Of a stretch of DNA of 24,767 nt, positions 1 through 7,522 are shown one piece after another. Each line of letters starts with the position of its first letter. The first letter of the stretch is position 1. The translations under genes and the position numbers were made by a program. The notes beneath the pieces are model-generated. The model worked only from the letters and a program-made list of their open reading frames with translations. It made no database searches and had not been told where the DNA came from. Source of the stretch: Acidobacteriota bacterium (lineage in GTDB: Bacteria; Acidobacteriota; Terriglobia; Terriglobales; Acidobacteriaceae); NCBI GenBank assembly GCA_003223595.1, contig QHVR01000121.1, positions 1 through 24,767 of the forward strand, read 5' to 3'.

Positions 1-141
1 CCAATGAAACCAAATGGGCACAACACGCGGACTGCCATCGGTCCAGACATAAGCAAGCCTCGCGGGAATCTTCGAACGAAGCAGTTCCTGCGACGCTGGA
101 TGCTGCAGAAGACTGACATCGCCTTGCTGAACAGGCTCCAT
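1..141 (-). CDS. PNPOx-like (pyridoxamine 5'-phosphate oxidase fold) protein, N-terminal part only
   Basis: A minus-strand reading frame opens with ATG at 141-139 and runs off the left edge, giving 47 residues. An AAGGAG Shine-Dalgarno lies about 5-6 bases before the ATG. The visible text includes RSKIPARLAYVWTDGSPRVV followed by PIWFHW. The pattern of an early short helix, then Leu-Ala-x-Val-x-x-Asp-Gly-x-Pro-Arg-Val-Val-Pro-Ile-Trp-Phe, matches the first beta strands of the split-barrel flavin-binding family (PNPOx-like, including F420-dependent relatives). Such proteins bind FMN or F420 and usually act in the cytoplasm on small molecules. The actual substrate cannot be told. It is transcribed divergently from the metallopeptidase at 339. 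A plus-strand open frame over the same bases looks like an antisense shadow. Family assignment is fairly sure, cofactor unknown. Confidence 0.72.
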   Translation of the reverse strand, partial: MEPVQQGDVSLLQHPASQELLRSKIPARLAYVWTDGSPRVVPIWFHW

Positions 142-338
142 AAGCTCTCCTTGATGGCTGCCGACAGCAGTGGATCCCAAGCCGGCAATGTTTTGCGAAA
201 GATTGTACTCCCAATCTGCTTTGTGCAGGACTCCGCCAAATCCGCTATTTCCGAGGAGCGCAATAATGTCGGGCGGATGACGATCGTTCTGGGCTCAGGT
301 ATGATTCAAGGCCGCAGCCCCTGTCAGGTGACGATTGC

Positions 339-2405
339 ATGCTGATTGGATGGAAGACCACCGCGCTGACGATCACTCTTACGATAATTGTTGCTGGCTC
401 AGTGACCGAGCATGCCGTCAACGCCGCCCCGCAAACAGCAACCGCCACCAAAGCGCATTCTGCTGCCGCTCCGTCCGCGGCTGACTCTGTCGCGATTCCC
501 GAGACAACTCTGGCCATCAACTCTCCGACTCCAATGTCGGAGCGCGTCGTGCACTATGAAATTGACGCGAAATACGACGCGGGCACGCATACGGTCAATG
601 CCACAGAGGTTCTCACCTACCACAACCTGACTGGCCAGACACTCGATCACTTTCCTTTTCATCTATACCAGAACGCATTTCAGCCCAAAGCGACGTTTGT
701 GCGCGACGCCAAGCTCATGGGTACTCGCGACACCGGGTACCAGGAGTGGGAGGCCAAAGATTACGGGTCGGAGGACATCAAGAGCATTGAAGTCATAGGT
801 CAGGGGGACCTGACGCAAAACCTGCAGTACATCGCACCGGATGACGGCAATAATGATGATAAGACGGTAGTCGATCTGCGCGTCACGAAACCGATTCCCG
901 CCGGTGCCTATGTTCAGTTCAAGATCGCCTTCATCACAAAGTTTCCAGAAACCCAGGCGCGTTCCGGATGGAAGCGTGACTTTCTTCTGGGTGGCCAATG
1001 GTTCCCCAAAGTAGGGGTGTGGTGGCATGGAGCGTGGAATTGTCATCAGTATCACAACACCACGGAATTCTTCGCCGACTTTGGCGTCTACGACGTAAAG
1101 CTGACCGTTCCAAAATACGAGGTGATTGGCGGCAGCGGAGTCGAAGTCAGCAGCGTGGATAACGCCGATAACACGAAAACGGTTACGTATCACGGCGATG
1201 ACATCCACGATTTTGCCTGGACCGTCAGCCCGCGCTACAAAGTGCGCGAGTCTACTTACCAGGCGCAGATGGGCCCGATCAAACTGCGGTTCCTGATGCA
1301 ACCCGCGCACTGGAGCCAGGCCGAACGCCACGAGCGCATCACTCGCGAGACATTGGATCGTTTCGAGAAGTTTTACGGTCCGTATCCATACAAGACGCTG
1401 ACCGTGGTCGATCCGGAACCCGATTCCGCAGCAGGCGGAATGGAGTACCCGACCTTCATCACGGGCGAAAGCAGTTGGTTTGCACCGCAGGGGCTCCATT
1501 TACTGGAACTGGTCGTCGAACACGAGTTCGGGCACCAGTACTGGTATGGCATGGTCGCCACGAATGAGTTTGAGGATGCCTGGATGGATGAAGGCATCAA
1601 CAGTTACACCGAAGTGAAGGTCCTGGATTCAATTCTCGGCAAGAACACTTCCATGCTCGAGGTTGGGGGGGGCACGCTGGGCGAACGTGAGGGTCAGCGC
1701 TTGACTTACGAAAGCGTAGCCGATCGCGATGCCATGGCTCAGAAAGCGTACGACTACGTCAGCTCTAACTCGTACGCCGGCATCACCTACGGCAAAACCG
1801 CGACCGTCCTGCTGACCCTCGAAGGCATCATCGGCGAAGAGACGATGAGCAAAGCCATGCATGCCTATTTCATGAAGTATCGCTTCACCCATCCCACAAA
1901 AGAAGATTTTCTGAAGACCATCGAGGAAGTTTCGGGCAAGGATCTGCGCTGGTATTTCAATCAGGCCGTCTGCGGGTCTCAAGTGCTCGACTACGAGATC
2001 CTCAACGTCAACTCCTTCCCCGCGAACTGGTACGAAGCGGATAAAACGAAGAAGAACGCGAAAGCAGAGAAGGGCAAAGACAACACTCTCTACCTGTCGT
2101 ATGTGACCCTGCATCGCAAGGAAGACTTCACGATGCCGATCTCAGTCGAGATCAAGTTCGACAACGGAGAAACCATCCGCGAGCATTGGGATGGACAAGG
2201 CCGCTGGACTCGCTTTGGATATCTCAAGAAGGCGCAGGTGGTATCGGCGGAGATTGATCCCGACCACACCGTGCAACTCGATCGCAACAAGTTCAATAAC
2301 AGTTTTGTGGTTAAGGGCAACGCCAGGCCAACTTACAAGCTGTCAAACTACTGGCTCTTCCTCACCCAATTGGCGAGCCAGCTTCTTGCCTGGTGGGCGG
2401 TGTAA
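339..2405 (+). CDS. Secreted M1-family zinc metallopeptidase (aminopeptidase-like)
   Basis: A 688-residue protein starting at ATG 339, with AGGTGA seven bases upstream. Residues about 8-30 form a hydrophobic export signal ending near AVNAAP, followed by an Ala/Ser/Thr-rich stretch. The gluzincin signature is complete: GGMEYP at about 366-371 (equivalent to the M1 GxMEN substrate loop), HEFGH at 395-399, and the third zinc ligand Glu in WMDEG about 19 residues later. The N-terminal half (about 60-320) fits the M1 beta-sandwich domain. The tail ends in a hydrophobic, Trp-rich segment (YWLFLTQLASQLLAWWAV) that may touch the membrane. Family members remove N-terminal residues from peptides; here a periplasmic or envelope-facing role is inferred. 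The next gene starts 8 bp after the stop, so the two are probably co-transcribed. The exact peptide substrate is unknown. Confidence 0.9.
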   Translation: MLIGWKTTALTITLTIIVAGSVTEHAVNAAPQTATATKAHSAAAPSAADSVAIPETTLAINSPTPMSERVVHYEIDAKYDAGTHTVNATEVLTYHNLTGQTLDHFPFHLYQNAFQPKATFVRDAKLMGTRDTGYQEWEAKDYGSEDIKSIEVIGQGDLTQNLQYIAPDDGNNDDKTVVDLRVTKPIPAGAYVQFKIAFITKFPETQARSGWKRDFLLGGQWFPKVGVWWHGAWNCHQYHNTTEFFADFGVYDVKLTVPKYEVIGGSGVEVSSVDNADNTKTVTYHGDDIHDFAWTVSPRYKVRESTYQAQMGPIKLRFLMQPAHWSQAERHERITRETLDRFEKFYGPYPYKTLTVVDPEPDSAAGGMEYPTFITGESSWFAPQGLHLLELVVEHEFGHQYWYGMVATNEFEDAWMDEGINSYTEVKVLDSILGKNTSMLEVGGGTLGEREGQRLTYESVADRDAMAQKAYDYVSSNSYAGITYGKTATVLLTLEGIIGEETMSKAMHAYFMKYRFTHPTKEDFLKTIEEVSGKDLRWYFNQAVCGSQVLDYEILNVNSFPANWYEADKTKKNAKAEKGKDNTLYLSYVTLHRKEDFTMPISVEIKFDNGETIREHWDGQGRWTRFGYLKKAQVVSAEIDPDHTVQLDRNKFNNSFVVKGNARPTYKLSNYWLFLTQLASQLLAWWAV

Positions 2406-2413
2406 GGAACGAC

Positions 2414-3415
2414 ATGCAAACACTCTTTGACGAGCCAAAACAGCGCAACATCCTCACCGCTGGACTGGCCCTGGTGCTCGGCAACAAGCGCTACATCGGC
2501 TGGTTCTGGCTGCTGAATCTTTTCCTGGCAATCCTGGGCACCTCGGCGTTTCGCGAAAGCGCGCACACCATCCTCGATCACAGTTTGTACAGCGACCGCC
2601 TGATCGATGGATTTCATTTGGCTACCCTGATCGACCTGTTGGCGCGTCCGGAGTTTGGTCCGATGATCACGGTGACCACCCCGGCTCTTTGGCTTGCCTG
2701 CTTGTTCTTTCTCGCCACCGCGCTGTTCCTGCCAGGAGTTTTTGCGGGATATGGTTCGACCTATCGTTTGCCGCGAGAAGATTTCTTCCGGGCCTGCGGA
2801 CGCAACTTGTGGCGTTTTATCCGGCTGATGATCATTGCCGGCATTGTGATGGGCATTATCGCGGGACTTCTGTTCTGGGCCAATGGAGCCATCGCCACTA
2901 AAGCCGAAGAGAGCACCTACGAACTTCTTCCTTTCACTTTGCGGATGATTGGCTTGTTCCTGATCTTTCTGATTATGACTACGCTGCGCATCTGGTTTGA
3001 CCTAGCCGAGAGCGACGTAGTTCTGAATGATCAACGGGCCGTGCGGCGATCCATTGCTGCTGGCTTCCGGCACACCTTTTACAGCCTGGGCCGGTTGCTG
3101 GGGAGCTATGTGCTCGCGACCTTAACGGCGGCTATCATTCTCGTTGCCGGTCTTTGGGTCTGGATCCGCTTCATCCCGTCGAACAGCGTGACCCGGGCGT
3201 TCCTCCTGATCCAGTTCATCATGCTCTTGCTGCTGATTCCGCGATTCTGGCAGCGCGGCATCGCCGTCTCGTACTGGCAACAGCGAATGCTGGTTCCGGT
3301 GGTCGAAGTACATCCCGTCGAGCCAACCGTTGTTCCCCTGGCAACCGCGCCCGAGCCTGCGGCAGAAATTCCTGCAGAACCGGGTCGCGGTCCAGACCCG
3401 GCGCAAGAGACTTAG
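2414..3415 (+). CDS. Six-helix integral membrane protein of unknown function
   Basis: A 333-residue protein. I chose ATG 2414 rather than the in-frame GTG at 2393 because AAGGA lies five bases before the ATG, just at the stop of the peptidase gene. About six membrane segments are visible (residues about 27-45, 91-112, 134-155, 173-195, 225-250 and 258-277). A basic, amphipathic stretch (RAVRRSIAAGFRHTFYSLGR) sits between helices 4 and 5. The last 50 residues are Pro/Glu/Ala-rich and probably disordered. I do not recognise a catalytic motif. Close coupling to the M1 peptidase suggests that the two work together at the membrane, for example with this protein holding or handing over material to the enzyme, but that is inference. 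Confidence 0.8.
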   Translation: MQTLFDEPKQRNILTAGLALVLGNKRYIGWFWLLNLFLAILGTSAFRESAHTILDHSLYSDRLIDGFHLATLIDLLARPEFGPMITVTTPALWLACLFFLATALFLPGVFAGYGSTYRLPREDFFRACGRNLWRFIRLMIIAGIVMGIIAGLLFWANGAIATKAEESTYELLPFTLRMIGLFLIFLIMTTLRIWFDLAESDVVLNDQRAVRRSIAAGFRHTFYSLGRLLGSYVLATLTAAIILVAGLWVWIRFIPSNSVTRAFLLIQFIMLLLLIPRFWQRGIAVSYWQQRMLVPVVEVHPVEPTVVPLATAPEPAAEIPAEPGRGPDPAQET

Positions 3416-3735
3416 GTCGCGGGTAAAAAGCGGATTGGCCTTCTGCTTACACGCTCACAAAAGCTTTTGTGCCTAGTTCTTCCTTTTACTCACAAGTTCA
3501 ACCCCACCGGCGAAAGACCTTGGTTACCTTTGCTATGCAACTCTTCTCTGCGATATTGGCTGCGGCGGGATGCATTTAGGTTTTCCAGGTTTCGAATTCT
3601 GGCGTCCCCTTCTGTTCCCCGCCTCAAGCGTTATTCGTCGTCCTTAGCCAAGCAGGCTTCTCCGTGGAACGAACGCAGGTTCCGCGCAGCCCGTTATCAC
3701 GGCCACAGGACCATTCCAAATAAGGTGGAGACAAA
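3416..3735 (+). other. Intergenic region with a 16-bp palindrome and a leader hairpin
   Basis: This 320-bp stretch holds no convincing gene: the open frame through it has no family-like sequence and no ribosome site. Two structures can be read. CACAAAAGCTTTTGTG at 3456-3471 is a perfect 16-bp palindrome, suitable for a dimeric regulator or a weak AT-rich hairpin. CGTGGAAC at 3663-3670 pairs with GTTCCGCG at 3679-3686 (8 bp including one G-U), about 50 bases before the LPxTG-protein gene, so it may lie in that mRNA's leader. No good sigma-70 promoter was identified. Confidence 0.5.
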
Positions 3736-4434
3736 ATGAATAGCAGACCCAGTTTTGTATGGTTGAACTTGCTCGCGGTGTGTGTAGCCGCAATTCTCGT
3801 GCCCATAGCTCATGCAGACCAGTGGGACAAACAAACCCTTGTGACCTTTAGCAATCCCGTTGAGGTGCCGGGCAGAGTGTTGCCAGCGGGCACCTATGTG
3901 TTCAAGATCGCAAACAGCCAGGACCGCCACGTTGTCCAGATCTTCACGCAAAACCAGAAGCACGTTCTGGCGACAATTGAAGCGGCTCCCGATTACCGCG
4001 CCCTCACAACCGACAAACCAGTAATCTCTTTTGAAGAACGCCCTTCTGGCGAGCCGGAAGCATTGCGTAGCTGGTTCTATCCCGGTGAGAATTACGGCAT
4101 CCACTTCGTATATCCCAAATCAGCCAAAGAGGCCGACACCGAAGCTGCAGCAAACCCGGAGCCACCAGCGATGGTGCCGCCAGTGACCGAATCCATTGCT
4201 CCAATGGTCTCGCAATTAAGCGCACCTCCTGTCGAGCCAGTTTTGGCCAAGCAGGAACCGGAGTACGAAGTACTCGCAGAGAACACCGCGCCTCAGCCGA
4301 CGCACGCTGCGGTGCTGCCGAAGACGTCCGGAAACTATCTTGTCCTGGCGTTGCTTGGGTTGCTCCTCTTGGTTAGCGGATCGGCAATCCTGGGCACGAT
4401 GGGGCGCACAGTTTCCCAAACGAGCAAGTCATAG
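3736..4434 (+). CDS. Secreted protein with C-terminal LPxTG-type sorting signal (likely sortase substrate)
   Basis: A 232-residue protein with a strong GGTGGAG ribosome site seven bases before ATG 3736. A signal peptide (residues about 1-27, cleavage after AHA) leads into a beta-rich domain (about 28-128) containing FSNPVEVPGRVLPAGTYVFK, a sequence type I recall as recurrent in acidobacterial secreted proteins of unknown function. A Pro/Glu/Ala-rich linker (about 130-190) follows. The end has the layout of a cell-wall sorting signal: LPKTSG at 194-199, a hydrophobic helix (about 202-222), then a short tail with one Arg and a Lys. The next gene, starting one base after the stop, encodes a sortase. 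Together this strongly suggests that the sortase cleaves this protein at LPKT. What it is then attached to in a diderm envelope is unknown. Confidence 0.85.
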   Translation: MNSRPSFVWLNLLAVCVAAILVPIAHADQWDKQTLVTFSNPVEVPGRVLPAGTYVFKIANSQDRHVVQIFTQNQKHVLATIEAAPDYRALTTDKPVISFEERPSGEPEALRSWFYPGENYGIHFVYPKSAKEADTEAAANPEPPAMVPPVTESIAPMVSQLSAPPVEPVLAKQEPEYEVLAENTAPQPTHAAVLPKTSGNYLVLALLGLLLLVSGSAILGTMGRTVSQTSKS

Positions 4435-4435
4435 C

Positions 4436-5029
4436 ATGCCTGTACTGCAAAAGATTTTCGGGCGCGTCCTCGTTCTGACGGGCGCGCTCGCTTTTGCATG
4501 CTGGGGATACTTGATGCTGCGCCAGGCGTGCTTTCAAAAAGCCGCGAGCCGAGTACTGCAACAGCAGATTGCCAAGGCTAGCACGTCACCTCAGCACGAC
4601 GTTCTACAAGCGCATGAAGCTGCCATCCCGCTTCGCCATGGAGAAATGATCGGACGTCTTGAGATTCCACGCGTCAACGTTTCAGTGATTGTCCTTGAGG
4701 GAGCAGACTCTAGTGTTCTCGACGTCGCAGCCGGGCATATTCCGGGTACGGCTCTTCCCGGGCTGAGCGGCAATGTCGGAATTGCCGCCCATCGGGACAC
4801 TTTCTTCCGCTCACTTCGAGAGATTCGGGTTCAGGATCGGCTCAGCTTCAGAACGGCCGCCGGGATTTTTCAATATGCAGTGGAAAGCACCGAGGTGGTC
4901 GAGCCAAGCGATACGGGGGTGCTTCGGCAGAACGCTGGGGAGGAGCTGACGCTGGTCACCTGTTATCCCTTCAATTACATTGGATCCGCACCAAAGCGGT
5001 TCATTGTTCATGCTCGCCAACGGAATTGA
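4436..5029 (+). CDS. Class D-type sortase (cysteine transpeptidase)
   Basis: A 197-residue protein. ATG 4436 lies one base after the stop of the LPxTG gene, implying translational coupling; an upstream in-frame extension overlaps that gene and is unlikely. Residues about 8-28 form an N-terminal membrane anchor. The sortase core starts near GRLEIPRVNVSVIVLEG and carries the three catalytic residues: His119 in GIAAHRDTFF, Cys176 in TLVTCYPF, and Arg188 in APKRFIVHAR. Sortases cut LPxT-G bonds and join the new C-terminus to an amine. The short single-anchor form and the TLVTCYPF motif fit class D. The adjacent LPKTSG protein is the obvious substrate. The gene converges on the Smr-like gene with about 20 bp between the stops. 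Confidence 0.9.
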   Translation: MPVLQKIFGRVLVLTGALAFACWGYLMLRQACFQKAASRVLQQQIAKASTSPQHDVLQAHEAAIPLRHGEMIGRLEIPRVNVSVIVLEGADSSVLDVAAGHIPGTALPGLSGNVGIAAHRDTFFRSLREIRVQDRLSFRTAAGIFQYAVESTEVVEPSDTGVLRQNAGEELTLVTCYPFNYIGSAPKRFIVHARQRN

Positions 5030-5050
5030 AAGGTCAGACTGGCCGTCGAC

Positions 5051-5404
5051 CTACAGCAGCACAATCGTGATTCCGCGGTTGCAGCGCCCCAGATCCGCAT
5101 CGCTCTTCAACTCGGGCCGGGCCTGCAGCAGCTTCCATACTTCATCGCAGCTCTTCGACCACTCTTCGCCGAAAATGCAGCCCCGAATCTCCTTGGTGTC
5201 CAGCATCTCTCGCAAACGCTTCTGCACTGCGATCCGAATATCCCCACCAACTCCCTTGGATCCATATCCATGAATGATCTTGAGCACAAGGCGCTTTTGC
5301 TGGTGCGCTAATGCCAGCTCGCTCTTCAGCCGCTGCAACGCCTCCGAAACCGAAGGCATATTCGCTTTGAGATTGACGATCTTGATGGCGGGGCCCTCGA
5401 GCAC
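5051..5404 (-). CDS. Small Smr-domain-like protein
   Basis: A 117-residue protein if GTG 5404 is the start; ATG 5362 would remove 14 residues, and neither has a clear ribosome site. The text around residues 40-60, LVLKIIHGYGSKGVGGDIR, matches the beta-strand plus HGxGxG loop of Smr (small MutS-related) domains, whose His-Gly loop is implicated in nucleic-acid nicking or binding. An Ala/Leu-rich helix precedes the core and an acidic helix follows. It lies 35 bp downstream of smpB on the same strand, so the two are probably co-transcribed. The pairing suggests a link to RNA or ribosome quality control, since Smr proteins act on stalled ribosomes in other organisms, but this is inferred from context only. 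Confidence 0.72.
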   Translation of the reverse strand: MLEGPAIKIVNLKANMPSVSEALQRLKSELALAHQQKRLVLKIIHGYGSKGVGGDIRIAVQKRLREMLDTKEIRGCIFGEEWSKSCDEVWKLLQARPELKSDADLGRCNRGITIVLL

Positions 5405-5439
5405 AAAAGCAGCTGCGCCGGCGGAGTGCCAGGGCCGCC

Positions 5440-5970
5440 TTAACTCCGAGCTCTGCCGCGGGCGACCGCTTCCCGCGCCTCTTTGTCCGCGGTCCGGCGG
5501 CGTTCGGTCTCTCGCTTATCCCAGAGCTGCTTGCCCTTAGCTAGCGCCAATTCAATTTTTACTTTACCGTCTTTAAAATACATCCGGGTGGGGATCAGTG
5601 TGAGCCCCTTCTGCTGCGTCTTGCCGATCAGCTTACGGATCTCCTCCCGATGCATTAGAAGCTTGCGCGTGCGCAAAGCGGCGTGGTTGGAGTAGCTGCC
5701 ATGTTCGTACGGGCTGATGTGGCAGTTCAGCAGCCAGAGTTCACCATCCTTGATTAAGCCGTACGCGTCCTTAAGGTTAGCCCGCCCGTTGCGGATCGAC
5801 TTGACCTCGGTCCCCGTTAAAGCCACCCCCGCCTCAAATTTTTCCAGCAAGAAGTAGTTATGTGAAGCGATCCTATTAACAGATGCATCCCTGTGCCCGC
5901 TCGCCGTGGGGTCACGCCGGGGAGATTTCTCCGGATTCGGCTTGGTCGGATGGGTGGATTGACGGGCCAT
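5440..5970 (-). CDS. smpB: SsrA-binding protein SmpB
   Basis: A 176-residue protein starting at ATG 5970-5968. The SmpB core is unmistakable: VNRIASHNYFLLEKFEAGV, GTEVKSIRNGRANLKDAY, HISPYEHGSYSNHAALRTRK, and the end of the barrel with a WDKRE motif followed by a basic tail (about 150-176) that becomes helical in the ribosomal mRNA channel. SmpB binds tmRNA and delivers it to ribosomes stalled on broken mRNA for trans-translation. An N-terminal extension of about 26 Pro/Arg/Ser-rich residues precedes the conserved part, longer than usual. No clear Shine-Dalgarno is visible, and a hairpin at 6001-6035 sits about 30 bases upstream of the start. The tmRNA gene itself was not seen in this window. 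Confidence 0.96.
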   Translation of the reverse strand: MARQSTHPTKPNPEKSPRRDPTASGHRDASVNRIASHNYFLLEKFEAGVALTGTEVKSIRNGRANLKDAYGLIKDGELWLLNCHISPYEHGSYSNHAALRTRKLLMHREEIRKLIGKTQQKGLTLIPTRMYFKDGKVKIELALAKGKQLWDKRETERRRTADKEAREAVARGRARS

Positions 5971-6000
5971 GGGTTGATCGCAAGTTCAATATTAACAGCA

Positions 6001-6035
6001 GGAAGCGGAGCTCCGAGGTCCGACCGGAGGCTTCC
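6001..6035 (-). promoter_or_regulatory. smpB: Hairpin just upstream of smpB
   Basis: GGAAGC at 6001-6006 pairs with GCTTCC at 6030-6035, and CTCCG at 6011-6015 pairs with CGGAG at 6025-6029, leaving a 4-base bulge. The 11 paired bases lie 31 bases upstream of the smpB ATG and would be in its mRNA leader if transcription starts farther up. The function is unknown. Confidence 0.4.
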
Positions 6036-6182
6036 CATCAAAGGCATTCGAGTCGATGAGGCGGGGGGCTGAGACGAGATTCGAGGTCTGATGTGCAACG
6101 TCTCATATCTGCTCTTAAGTCGTAGGACCAAAGTGTGTAACCCCCGCGTGTGCAAGCACATGAGCGTCATAATTCACGATGC

Positions 6183-6188
6183 TATAAT
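6183..6188 (+). promoter_or_regulatory. Candidate -10 box for the secretin operon
   Basis: A perfect TATAAT occurs at 6183-6188 in the divergent region between smpB and the secretin gene. No good -35 hexamer is found at the usual 16-18 base spacing, so the promoter is plausible rather than shown. It would give a leader of about 130 bases that includes the structured region 6224-6269. Confidence 0.4.
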
Positions 6189-6223
6189 CGGCGTACCGCG
6201 AATTTTTTCGTGCTTTGAGTAGA

Positions 6224-6269
6224 TTTCCCGCGCCATTCCGCTGACGGGACGGCGTTACTACGCGGGAAA
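6224..6269 (+). promoter_or_regulatory. Two-level stem-loop in the secretin leader
   Basis: TTTCCCGCG at 6224-6232 is a perfect 9-bp inverted repeat of CGCGGGAAA at 6261-6269. Inside its loop, CCATTCCG (6233-6240) pairs with CGGGACGG (6245-6252) over a CTGA loop, with one mismatch and one G-U pair. The structure lies just before the secretin start region and could control transcription or translation. Confidence 0.5.
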
Positions 6270-6322
6270 ACTGCTTGTCCGCAGAGATTTCAACAATGAG
6301 GTTCTTCCGTGAGGATCACCGA

Positions 6323-7522
6323 ATGACACGCATGTCGCGACCGGCACTGGTGGTGTTGCTGGTTGCGCTCGCAGCCCTCCCCCTACTCGCCGACAAGGCT
6401 AAAGATCTCTACGAAAAAGGACGGGACGCCGAGGCTCGCCAGCAATATGAAGCGGCCTTCGATTTCTTCCGCCAAGCCTACCAGTTGAAGCCCAAAGACC
6501 TGCGCTACCGCGCGGCCTTCGAACATGCCCGCTTTGATGCGGGCGCCGAGGCGGTGCACCGCGGGCAGCAGTTGCGCGAGGAAGGCAAGCTGCCAGAGGC
6601 GCTCGCCGAATTTCAGAAAGCTGCGGCCATCGATCCCTCGTCCTTCATTGCAAAGCAGGAGATCACGCGCACATTGAAGCTGATCAACGATCAGCAGAAC
6701 CCGCAGCCGCAGGCGGCCGGCGTGCCGGGTTCTCTGGAACGCAAGATCCACGAGGCTGGTGGTCCGGTGGAACTCACGCCCATCTCCAATGTGCCGGTTA
6801 CGCTGAAGATGCTCAACACCAAGTCGGATGTCGTGTACCGAACTGTGGGACAGTTGGCCGGAATCAACGTGCTCTTCGACCCTGATTACACGCCCCGGCC
6901 GATTAACGTCGACCTGAATGGTGTGTCCCTGGAAGACGCGCTCGAGATCACTGCTCTGGAATCCAAGACCTTCTGGCGCCCCGTAACTCCCAACACAATT
7001 TTTATCGCCACCGACAATCCGGCCAAGCGCAAAGAGCTGGAACAGAGTGTTCTGAAAACTTTTTATCTTACGAATCTCTCCCAGCCCACCGAACTGCAGG
7101 ACGTGGTGAATGCGATTCGAGCCGTGCTGGATGTACAGCGCGTGCAGCAGTTGCTTTCGCAAAACGCCTTGGTCGTGCGTGGCACTCCCGACCAGATCGC
7201 GCTGGCGCAGAAACTTGTCGAAGATCTCGACAAGGCTCGTCCGGAAGTGATCGTCGACATCGCGGTGATGCAGGTTAGCAAAGATCGCTCGCGCACTCTG
7301 GGCCTGAATCCCCCCACAAGTGCGACGGTAACGCTGCAACCAAATATCAACCAAACCACGACCACCACGGGCACCACCAACGCCGGGAATGGCGGAACAG
7401 TCACCCAGACGACAGGTAATGGCAGTAATGGCAGCATCAGTCTCAATACTCTGGGTAATCTAAACGCTACTGATTTCCAAGTCACAATCCCATCCGCCAA
7501 TGCCAGAGCGACACCAAGCTGA
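6323..7522 (+). CDS. GspD/PilQ-like secretin, N-terminal part (frameshifted)
   Basis: About 399 residues before a premature stop. I prefer ATG 6323 because GAGGA lies about seven bases upstream; ATG 6296 and TTG 6275 are alternatives. A signal peptide (about 1-24) leads into TPR-like helices (about 26-125, with AKDLYEKGRDAEARQQYEAA and EEGKLPEALAEFQKAAAIDP). Secretin N-domains follow (about 145-320, with INVLFDPDYTPRPINVDLNG and ALVVRGTPDQIALAQKLVEDLD), then the start of the secretin barrel (PEVIVDIAVMQVSKDRSRTLG). A low-complexity Thr/Gly/Asn stretch follows. After VTIPSANA the frame is lost and ends at 7520-7522, while the secretin sequence resumes in another frame at 7507. Secretins form the outer-membrane gate of type II secretion and type IV pili. 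The two pseudopilin genes downstream support that role. Confidence 0.85.
   Translation: MTRMSRPALVVLLVALAALPLLADKAKDLYEKGRDAEARQQYEAAFDFFRQAYQLKPKDLRYRAAFEHARFDAGAEAVHRGQQLREEGKLPEALAEFQKAAAIDPSSFIAKQEITRTLKLINDQQNPQPQAAGVPGSLERKIHEAGGPVELTPISNVPVTLKMLNTKSDVVYRTVGQLAGINVLFDPDYTPRPINVDLNGVSLEDALEITALESKTFWRPVTPNTIFIATDNPAKRKELEQSVLKTFYLTNLSQPTELQDVVNAIRAVLDVQRVQQLLSQNALVVRGTPDQIALAQKLVEDLDKARPEVIVDIAVMQVSKDRSRTLGLNPPTSATVTLQPNINQTTTTTGTTNAGNGGTVTQTTGNGSNGSISLNTLGNLNATDFQVTIPSANARATPS

Noticed and set aside
4..345. 113-residue plus-strand open frame at the left edge
   Set aside because: It overlaps the PNPOx-like start on the other strand, which has both a ribosome site and family-like sequence; this one has neither.
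3480..3730. Possible c-di-GMP (GEMM) riboswitch before the LPxTG gene
   Set aside because: A CACCGGCGAAAG-like segment is suggestive, but the conserved second half (GACGCAAAGCC and the GGGTT-ACCG-type end) is absent.
5817..6170. 117-residue minus-strand open frame over the smpB start
   Set aside because: It overlaps the N-terminus of SmpB in a different frame and has no recognisable sequence.
6383..7354. 323-residue open frame on the minus strand
   Set aside because: Antisense to the secretin N-domains; no family-like sequence and no ribosome site.
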